A stretch of DNA of 5,696 bases from Candidatus Omnitrophota bacterium (GTDB taxonomy: Bacteria; Omnitrophota; Gorgyraeia; B26-G9): contig DAOVNL010000064.1 in assembly GCA_030630245.1 (NCBI GenBank), positions 1-5,696 on the forward strand, given 5' to 3'. The notes below the pieces were generated by a model. It was not told where the DNA came from. It saw nothing but the letters and a program-made list of their open reading frames with translations, and ran no database searches. How positions within the stretch are numbered: position 1 is the stretch's first letter; each line of letters begins with the position of its first letter. Positions 1 through 5,150 of the stretch are shown here, piece by piece. The translations under genes and the position numbers were made by a program.

Positions 1-644
1 CTTTCTTCAAAATGCTCAAGATGAATATCGGATGCCCCCTGCTCAATCGCATCGCTTAAAATCAAATCTACGAATTTAACTACCGGAGCTGCCTCGGATT
101 CGGAAAAAATATCCCGCACATCTATCTTTTGCTGTGTAGTAGTAGCTTCCGTATCCGTCAAACTAAACTGCTCCTGAATACTCTTCTTTTTTAGATCCTC
201 ACTTTGATAAAAGTCATCCAAAGCCTGATTCATATCAGGCAGAGTAGTTACCACGACATTAACATCGCAGCCGGTCATTTTCATAACATCATCTGTGGTA
301 ATCAGGTCCAAAGGATCGACCATGGCCACAGTCATTGTATTAAGATGCTTTGATAATGGAAGTATCTTCCGGAATCTGGCATAATCATGAGGAATAAGTT
401 TTTCTAATTCCTGATGCAGATTAGGACGCAATAGACCTTTTTCGATAGAGGCGTACAGGACACCTAACTGCTTTGATAGAGCGCTGGCAATATCCCGCTC
501 GCTAACAAACTCCATAGTAACAAGAATTTCTCCGAGCTTGCCGCCCTTTTTCTTCTGCTCCTCAAGCGCGTAATTCAATTGCTCCTGTTTGAGCAATCCC
601 TGCTTTATCAAAAGATCACCTAATTTTAAATTTGATTTTATCAT
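1..644 (-). CDS. pilB: PilB/GspE-family secretion ATPase, N-terminal part (runs off the window)
   Basis: This is the beginning of the cytoplasmic hexameric ATPase that powers pilus or pseudopilus assembly. Only 214 codons are present, read from ATG at 644-642. Residues 6-61 form an MshEN/T2SSE N-terminal domain with two tandem motifs: KLG..LL..G......L...L..Q at 7-30 and a weaker copy at 36-59. The domain continues to about residue 145 with the usual LPLSK...T.AMVDP segment. A low-complexity Ser/Thr/Gln linker (about 148-178) follows, then the start of the catalytic half with ASDIHLE at 204-210, a hallmark of GspE/PilB proteins. The Walker A, Asp box and Walker B regions lie beyond the window. 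The start is supported by TAAGG at 654-650, five bases upstream, and by the family N-terminus. It is the fifth pilus gene of the operon, 25 bases after the secretin stop. GspE is an equally valid name; the family call is secure. Confidence 0.93.
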   Translation of the reverse strand, partial: MIKSNLKLGDLLIKQGLLKQEQLNYALEEQKKKGGKLGEILVTMEFVSERDIASALSKQLGVLYASIEKGLLRPNLHQELEKLIPHDYARFRKILPLSKHLNTMTVAMVDPLDLITTDDVMKMTGCDVNVVVTTLPDMNQALDDFYQSEDLKKKSIQEQFSLTDTEATTTQQKIDVRDIFSESEAAPVVKFVDLILSDAIEQGASDIHLEHFEE

Positions 645-649
645 ATTGG

Positions 650-654
650 CCTTA
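650..654 (-). promoter_or_regulatory. Ribosome binding site of the PilB/GspE ATPase gene
   Basis: TAAGG on the minus strand, followed by five bases and then ATG at 644. It is a modest Shine-Dalgarno match, but it decides the start of a gene that is cut by the window edge. It lies in the 25-base gap after the secretin stop codon. Confidence 0.6.
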
Positions 655-669
655 AACTGTCTTCTTGAT

Positions 670-2295
670 CTATTTTACTAAATCTACAACCCCTAAGCTG
701 GAGCTTTTTAAAGTTAAATCAATATTTAAATTTCCCAGCTCTTCCTGTTCCCTGAATGGAAGAGCCGCGTTAATATCCTGAGGTTTTTCTTCCGGCTTAT
801 CTGCTGGAGCCTTTTGTTCAACCGCGGGAACAACTGCTGTCATTTCTTTGTCCATCCGGGCAGCCTCCTCATGAGCATTTTCAGTGAAATCAGTCCGCCA
901 CATTTCCATTTTTTCCGTTATACTGACAATTCTCGGCGTGATGAAGATCAGCAATTCTTTATCTACGCGGTCAATTGATGAATGGCGGAATAAAGCGCCG
1001 AATAGCGGAATATCTCCCAGCCACGGGACTTTTGTTCTCGTCTCCTCGTCTTCGGTTGTGATAAAACCGCCTATTGCTACAGTTTCTCCGCTTTTAGCCA
1101 TTACCACAGTCCGCATACTTCTGACCTGCGGGTCAATAAAGCTGGTCCCGTTGGTATCCGTAAACTTTGATTCCGTAGGCCTTGAAATAGAAGGCTCAAG
1201 CAAAATGGAGACATAGCCTTCTTCTTCATTAATAAGCGCTACAAGGCGCAGTATTGTCCCCACTTCCATTCTTTCAACATATGTTTTTATCTCATCGTCG
1301 GTAACGATTGTCACAACTGAAACAACCTTATCTTCAGTCACCTTGATCTCAGCCCACTCCCTGTCCTGAACTAATATTCTTGGTTTTGACAAAAATTTTG
1401 TATTCGTATCGGTCTGCAGCATTTCCAGTATCCAGGTCAGTGCGGTTGAAGAGATCAGCCCATAACCGAAGTGACCAGAATCAGGCATCCTTATAAGTTT
1501 ACCTTCCCCATATGTATGCACATCCTCCCATGGGGTAAAAGGCAACGGGGTAACACGCGAGCCGCCTGTAAATTTGGCTAATTCCTTGCTCCATTTTACT
1601 CCAAGATTCTTTAAAAAATCTGCCGTTGTTTCAATAAGCTCTACTTCTATCATAACCTCAGGAACCGGTTTGTCTATCTCGCTGATCACCTGGTCAATTA
1701 ACTTAAAACGGCCCGGGACATCTGTAATAATCAATATGTTAGCATACGAAATAACAGTACCGAATTCACTTAATAATGGCTCGAGTATCTCATTCCAATC
1801 CCCGCCGCCGTTATCCCCACTATCTTTTGAACCGGCCTTTTCACCCAACATATATTCTCCCGGATTAGCATTAGCATGATGATATTGTATTTTATAGATA
1901 CGGGTCACTGTCTCAATCGGCTGGGTAGGCTTTTGCCTGACGATTAAAATATTACTGCCCGGATTTTGCCGCAACCCTAGATTATTGGCATCTAATAAAG
2001 TCTTTAACGCGTCCTCAACAGTTACCTCATTCATATACAATGTAATAAGCTTATCTTCTATATTCCTGTCGGCAACAAAATTCAATCCCGACTGTTGAGA
2101 AAATACCTTGAGAACGTCTTTAAGATCAGCATCTTTAAAGTCCAGAGAAACCAAGCCCTCTTTAGAGTCATCCCCAACACCCACATCATCCTCGATCTCA
2201 TATGACTCTTGCGCGAAAACATTTACGCCGCAAATTAATGATATGCTGCCTAAAAAAAACACAAGCATCACAATCCGCAAGGAAATCCTTTTCAT
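670..2295 (-). CDS. pilQ: Secretin, outer-membrane channel (PilQ/GspD family)
   Basis: Forms the multimeric outer-membrane pore through which a pilus or secreted proteins pass. Residues 1-28 are a signal peptide (basic start, hydrophobic core, VFA cleavage site). Residues about 47-120 are an N0/STN domain (VSLDFKDADLKDVLKVFS...). Residues about 130-208 are a single N1/Secretin_N domain (ILIITDVPGRFKLIDQVISEID) with a Gly/Asp-rich insertion at about 153-167. The secretin domain spans about 212-456, opening with VMIEVELIETTADFLKNLGV and containing the family signature VPWLGDIPLFGALF at 423-436, then DKELLIFITPRIV. A tail of about 85 residues, Glu/Lys/Pro-rich and then hydrophobic at its end, follows and might bind a pilotin. 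At 541 residues it is short: it has no AMIN domains as in typical PilQ and no N2/N3 repeats as in typical GspD, so either name can be used. The start is fixed by a strong ribosome binding site. It lies between the PilP-like gene (10-base gap) and the ATPase gene (25-base gap). Confidence 0.95.
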   Translation of the reverse strand: MKRISLRIVMLVFFLGSISLICGVNVFAQESYEIEDDVGVGDDSKEGLVSLDFKDADLKDVLKVFSQQSGLNFVADRNIEDKLITLYMNEVTVEDALKTLLDANNLGLRQNPGSNILIVRQKPTQPIETVTRIYKIQYHHANANPGEYMLGEKAGSKDSGDNGGGDWNEILEPLLSEFGTVISYANILIITDVPGRFKLIDQVISEIDKPVPEVMIEVELIETTADFLKNLGVKWSKELAKFTGGSRVTPLPFTPWEDVHTYGEGKLIRMPDSGHFGYGLISSTALTWILEMLQTDTNTKFLSKPRILVQDREWAEIKVTEDKVVSVVTIVTDDEIKTYVERMEVGTILRLVALINEEEGYVSILLEPSISRPTESKFTDTNGTSFIDPQVRSMRTVVMAKSGETVAIGGFITTEDEETRTKVPWLGDIPLFGALFRHSSIDRVDKELLIFITPRIVSITEKMEMWRTDFTENAHEEAARMDKEMTAVVPAVEQKAPADKPEEKPQDINAALPFREQEELGNLNIDLTLKSSSLGVVDLVK

Positions 2296-2301
2296 TTCTT
2301 A

Positions 2302-2308
2302 CTCCTTA
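2302..2308 (-). promoter_or_regulatory. Strong ribosome binding site of the secretin gene, merged with the upstream stop codon
   Basis: TAAGGAG on the minus strand lies six bases before the secretin ATG. Its first three bases are the TAA stop of the PilP-like gene, so a ribosome terminating there sits on the secretin Shine-Dalgarno. This is the best Shine-Dalgarno in the operon and suggests translational coupling and high secretin expression. Confidence 0.8.
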
Positions 2309-2812
2309 TCTTTTTCTTTTCTTTTTTGTTTTTTTTGTCTTATTTTGGTATTTTTGCATATTTATCAAATAATCTTTACCTTTATAAAATAATATTATAC
2401 CGTTTTTAGTGATTCCCTTTATCTGAAATTCCTGTATATAGTCACCGGCCTTCATTACAGATTCATTAATGATAGCCTGCGGCATAGTTTTAGACCATAT
2501 TATGCCCTGGAGATCAACCCTAGGTAAGTTTACAGTTTTAATCCTTTCAAAACCGTCAATATCTTGAGGCTCGGCAAGCATCTTTGCGACCTTTTTAGGC
2601 AGCGCGAAAGGGTTTCTCTTTGCTTCAAACCCAATATACTTGATTTCAGTTCGCACCTTTTTGGCGGCTTTTTTCTTCTGAACCGCAGCTGCTGCTTTTT
2701 TCTTGCCTTTTTGTTTTTTAGGCTTGGCCGCGAATACAACAGAAGTATTCGCAAACATTGCCGCAATAACCAGCAAACTAATAAAGATATTTTTATAAAA
2801 ATTTTTTCTCAT
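2306..2812 (-). CDS. pilP: PilP/GspC-like periplasmic alignment protein
   Basis: Likely links the inner-membrane PilN/PilO ring to the secretin. Residues 1-28 are hydrophobic with a plausible VFA-A cleavage site, so the protein is either exported or anchored by this segment. No lipobox is present, although classical PilP is a lipoprotein. Residues 30-53 are a Lys/Ala-rich linker (12 lysines). RNPFALP at 66-72 corresponds to the RDPF-type motif of PilP. The compact beta domain at about 99-152 matches the HR/PilP fold: LQGIIWSKTMPQAIINESVM, then AGD, then ITKNGIILFYKGKDYLI. The C-terminus (157-168) is almost entirely Lys/Arg. At 168 residues it is of usual PilP size. The ATG overlaps the stop of the PilO-like gene as ATGA, with a weak GGA five bases upstream, which implies coupled translation. 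Family membership rests on motif pattern and position; choosing between PilP and GspC is a matter of naming. Confidence 0.82.
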   Translation of the reverse strand: MRKNFYKNIFISLLVIAAMFANTSVVFAAKPKKQKGKKKAAAAVQKKKAAKKVRTEIKYIGFEAKRNPFALPKKVAKMLAEPQDIDGFERIKTVNLPRVDLQGIIWSKTMPQAIINESVMKAGDYIQEFQIKGITKNGIILFYKGKDYLINMQKYQNKTKKTKKKRKR

Positions 2813-3342
2813 TTTTCCAAAACAGTATCTGTTAATGTCACTGTACTAATGATTAGTTTCGCCAAAATCCGGGGCGATTCCGCGTTTTCAGCAGTTACCA
2901 CAGATGCCATATCCATCTTATCGACCGACATAAAAACTTCGCTGCTTTCAATCTTACTAATAAACAGCCCCATTTCATGATAAGTGGTATCTACTTCAAG
3001 ACTTACCGCTAATTTTATGAAATCATTGCGTTTTTCTCTTGGCAATGCCGAAATAGCTTTAAGTTTCAGGTTTAATTGTCCGGCGGTTTTCGCAACTTCT
3101 GCCAAAAAGCGGGAACTCTCCTGAATGACTGTCATTTTTTTTCTTATTTTAGTTAATTCATTGAGTTTAACTCCAACTTTATTTTCAAGCCTTACACGCT
3201 GGCACTGTATTTTTATTTTTTTTAATTTAACATTATTTTTTTCATACATAAAACTCCCGCCCCAGATAAAGATCAGCACAAAGATCGTGCTCCCTGCCAA
3301 TAATGTCTTTTGGATTTTTTGGGGAACAATTTTTTTAATCAT
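2809..3342 (-). CDS. pilO: PilO/GspM-like inner-membrane alignment protein
   Basis: A bitopic inner-membrane protein expected to pair with the PilN-like domain and form the periplasmic alignment ring. Residues 1-11 are basic and cytoplasmic, and residues about 12-32 are a single membrane helix (TLLAGSTIFVLIFIWGGSF). Residues about 35-92 are charged and heptad-like, consistent with a coiled coil. Residues about 93-175 look like the ferredoxin-like domain of PilO: LKLKAISALPREKR, then a central helix around YHEMGLFISKIESSEVFMSV, ending in the strand ILAKLIISTVTL. It is 177 residues long, close to the PilO and GspM norm of about 160-210. The start has AAGG six bases upstream, in the 18-base gap after the fusion gene. 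The stop overlaps the next gene's ATG. Sequence conservation in this family is weak, so the call depends strongly on topology and gene order. Confidence 0.85.
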   Translation of the reverse strand: MIKKIVPQKIQKTLLAGSTIFVLIFIWGGSFMYEKNNVKLKKIKIQCQRVRLENKVGVKLNELTKIRKKMTVIQESSRFLAEVAKTAGQLNLKLKAISALPREKRNDFIKLAVSLEVDTTYHEMGLFISKIESSEVFMSVDKMDMASVVTAENAESPRILAKLIISTVTLTDTVLEK

Positions 3343-3348
3343 TATTTA

Positions 3349-3352
3349 CCTT
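3349..3352 (-). promoter_or_regulatory. Ribosome binding site of the PilO-like gene
   Basis: AAGG (within ATAAGGT) on the minus strand lies six bases before the ATG at 3342, inside the 18-base gap that follows the tandem TAA TAA stop of the PilM-PilN fusion gene. Confidence 0.6.
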
Positions 3353-3360
3353 ATAATTTA

Positions 3361-5016
3361 TTATCTTTCAACAGGATTAGAGTAGCAATTAAGCTTAAAA
3401 CTCATAACCGGTACTCCCTGAAAATCATCTCTTATCACCGAACCGGTTTTTATAACCCTAAACCCTTCAAAAAACATATCATCTGTCTTCAGTCTCTCCG
3501 CGAAAGCGTTAACCATCTCTATCTCAACGCCTTTCTGCTCCGAGAACACCTTCCCTTCAATTCTCAGAGCATAATTACCTAAAAAAGCAACTTTATCAGA
3601 CGAAAAAATCACTGAAAAGTCAATCCTCGACAGCCAGATCCCCTCAAGCGTTGCCTTGGGAAAAACACTTAATTTATCCGTAAGCACAAACCTGTTTACC
3701 ACCATCTTATTATAGATATCCAAACGCTTAATAATTTCCTGCTCGCCCTTTTTCAGCTTATCATCACTAAAATGAGATAGATCCATGAACTTCGGCCTGT
3801 TTCTTTTCTCCTGCTCCAGGAGATTTTTCTCTCTATTAATAAAAATAGAAAAGACTATAAACAAAACAACGAAGCCGATAACCAATGTCCCCAGCCCGGC
3901 AATGATCATCTTACCCATAAAAACTTTAGTCTTTAAGCTGGTTTTCTTCCGAGCTCTGAACAGATCAATTTCTACAGTTGATTTGCTCAGGTTTCTCATG
4001 CCGGCACCGATAGTAACCGCCAGCATCGGGAAAGTGTACGGCAATGGCCTGGTTTTAGGGCTTATTATGTTTTTGAGAGGGTCAATAGTACTTACCGGTA
4101 AATCAAACTGCTTTTGTAAATATACAGCCAGAGGGCACGAACTGTCCGGCTGGTCTTTGGCCGCGTCCATAATCACATCCAGATCATCAAAGTCTTCCAA
4201 TTCACCGCATAGAATGATTTTACTTACCAGCTCTTTGCCCAGTTCCTTTTTATAGTACTCAAGAGATATGCGCAATTCACTGATCATATTCTCAAGCGTT
4301 ACCACACGGCTATCCGCAGAACTTATTTTCCCGCCCATAAGAAATTCCGCGGTCTCATCATCAATCCATTCTTCCTTTTTGGCCAGAGATATATCACGCA
4401 CAAAAAAAGGAATACCGTTTTTTAGAATTATTATATTTATCCTCTGCGCGTATATATAAAGGACTACATTTGAATTCTGTTTATCGATTTCCTGTGAATA
4501 CTCCAATAGGCGCAATAAAGCAAACGAAGCGGTCTCTACAGCCGAAGGGTTTATTCCCACCTTATGCAGTATAGTTAAATGATGCCTGATAGACTCTTCT
4601 TTGGTAACAAGAGAAAGGATTCCCAATTTTCTGCTTTCCTGGTCATCCTTAAGGATATAAAAACCGGTTACCGCTTCTTCAAGTTTAAACGGTATGTATT
4701 TGCGGGCCTCAAAACGGACAGCTTCTTCCATTTCTTCAGGACTAATACGCGGCATTTGAAAATAGCGCAGCAAAACCATACCCGGCATGAGCACGCTATT
4801 TACTCTTCTTAGATCAATCTTTGACTTATTAACAGCTTTACGGAGAGCATTTATGACGAGTTCGTTTTTATCTGTGCCTTCGACTTGCTTTTCTTCAAAG
4901 ATATCGACATGCACAAAATTAATCAACTGTATCCTGCCGGCAACAGCTTTCAGCTGAGCAATTTGGACAGTTTTTGGACCGATATATATTCCTACTGTAC
5001 TGCGGAAAAAAGCCAT
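3361..5016 (-). CDS. pilM: PilM-PilN fusion protein (GspL-like architecture)
   Basis: Joins the cytoplasmic scaffold PilM to the inner-membrane protein PilN in one 551-residue chain; classical PilM is about 350 residues and PilN about 180-200. Residues 1-340 are an actin-like PilM domain: VGIYIGPKTVQIAQLK at the N-terminus, then the diagnostic MPRISPEEMEEAVRFEARKY at 88-107 and IPF after it, ISELRISLEYY at 245-255, and IILCGELED at 267-275. Residues 349-358 (EIDLFRARKK) resemble the INLLP-type peptide with which PilN normally binds PilM. Residues about 369-393 are one membrane helix. Residues about 394-430 are charged and possibly coiled coil. Residues about 440-551 are a PilN/GspL-like ferredoxin domain (ATLEGIWLSRIDF, LRIEGKVFSEQ, MSFKLNCYS). 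No frameshift or internal stop separates the parts. The start fits the family N-terminus, but only a weak GGA lies upstream. It opens the operon. The usual Asp-x-Gly nucleotide motifs seem to be missing. Confidence 0.92.
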   Translation of the reverse strand: MAFFRSTVGIYIGPKTVQIAQLKAVAGRIQLINFVHVDIFEEKQVEGTDKNELVINALRKAVNKSKIDLRRVNSVLMPGMVLLRYFQMPRISPEEMEEAVRFEARKYIPFKLEEAVTGFYILKDDQESRKLGILSLVTKEESIRHHLTILHKVGINPSAVETASFALLRLLEYSQEIDKQNSNVVLYIYAQRINIIILKNGIPFFVRDISLAKKEEWIDDETAEFLMGGKISSADSRVVTLENMISELRISLEYYKKELGKELVSKIILCGELEDFDDLDVIMDAAKDQPDSSCPLAVYLQKQFDLPVSTIDPLKNIISPKTRPLPYTFPMLAVTIGAGMRNLSKSTVEIDLFRARKKTSLKTKVFMGKMIIAGLGTLVIGFVVLFIVFSIFINREKNLLEQEKRNRPKFMDLSHFSDDKLKKGEQEIIKRLDIYNKMVVNRFVLTDKLSVFPKATLEGIWLSRIDFSVIFSSDKVAFLGNYALRIEGKVFSEQKGVEIEMVNAFAERLKTDDMFFEGFRVIKTGSVIRDDFQGVPVMSFKLNCYSNPVER

Positions 5017-5017
5017 A

Positions 5018-5036
5018 TCTTAAAATCCATTTAAGA
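5018..5036 (-). repeat. Inverted repeat abutting the PilM-PilN start codon
   Basis: A perfect 7-base-pair inverted repeat (TCTTAAA, loop TGGAT, TTTAAGA on the minus strand) ends one base before the ATG at 5016. In mRNA it could form a weak AU-rich hairpin with the only GGA-type ribosome-binding bases in the loop. The symmetry is directly visible; a regulatory role is inference. It could also be a chance feature of AT-rich DNA. Confidence 0.45.
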
Positions 5037-5053
5037 GGTTAAAATCCCTTTTT

Positions 5054-5082
5054 CTTTTAACTACTCAACTGCTATTTGTCAA
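5054..5082 (-). promoter_or_regulatory. Candidate sigma-70 promoter P2 of the pilus operon (proximal)
   Basis: On the minus strand a perfect TTGACA -35 box (5082-5077) is followed by a 17-base spacer and TAAAAG (5059-5054), a 4 of 6 match to the -10 consensus. Transcription would start near 5047, giving a leader of about 30 bases before the PilM-PilN start. The -10 box is weak, so this is the less certain of the two candidates. Confidence 0.4.
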
Positions 5083-5084
5083 TT

Positions 5085-5113
5085 ATTGTCACATAAAAAT
5101 CAATATATGTCAA
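5085..5113 (-). promoter_or_regulatory. Candidate sigma-70 promoter P1 of the pilus operon (distal, extended -10)
   Basis: On the minus strand a perfect TTGACA -35 box (5113-5108) is followed by the optimal 17-base spacer and GACAAT (5090-5085), a 4 of 6 match to TATAAT. TG is placed correctly for an extended -10 (TGTGACAAT). Transcription would start near 5078, giving a leader of about 60 bases. It lies in the only sizeable gap of the window, between proS and the pilus genes, which supports an independent promoter for the operon. Confidence 0.6.
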
Positions 5114-5150
5114 GATTTTTTAATAGTTAGATACCTTCGGAGTTCTGGAT

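Noticed and set aside
884..1216. Plus-strand open frame of 110 codons inside the secretin gene
   Set aside because: It is antisense to a strongly conserved secretin domain, has no recognisable family features and no convincing ribosome site. It is a shadow frame.
1574..1879. Plus-strand open frame of 101 codons opposite the secretin N1 domain
   Set aside because: It lies wholly antisense to the conserved secretin frame and its Ser/Pro/Leu-rich composition is typical of shadow translation.
2212..2295. Lipoprotein signal in the secretin (cysteine at residue 22)
   Set aside because: The residues before the cysteine (Ser-Leu-Ile) do not fit a lipobox, while VFA at 26-28 fits ordinary signal peptidase cleavage.
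2530..2766. Minus-strand open frame of 78 codons overlapping the PilP-like gene
   Set aside because: It is an alternative frame of the lysine-rich part of the PilP-like gene; the main frame has a signal peptide and the PilP/GspC motif pattern.
2564..2980. Plus-strand open frame of 138 codons across the pilP-pilO junction
   Set aside because: It is Phe/Leu-rich because it reads the complement of lysine codons, and the two minus-strand genes explain the region fully.
3785..4255. Plus-strand open frame of 156 codons inside the PilM-PilN gene
   Set aside because: It is antisense to conserved PilM and membrane-helix coding sequence and shows no family motif.
4992..5030. Possible 12-codon upstream reading frame (ATG at 5030, TAG at 4992) overlapping the PilM-PilN start
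   Set aside because: The nearest purine-rich sequence (AAAGGG at 5051-5046) is about 15 bases away, too far for good initiation, and a frame this short is expected by chance.
5091..5110. Dyad ACATA-N10-TATGT in the spacer of the distal promoter, and a TGTGA half-site next to it resembling a CRP site
   Set aside because: Five-base arms in AT-rich DNA are common by chance, and the second half of a CRP-type palindrome is missing.
5120..5150. Possible intrinsic terminator after proS
   Set aside because: The short CCGAAGG segment cannot form a stem longer than two or three base pairs, and no T-run follows it on the minus strand.
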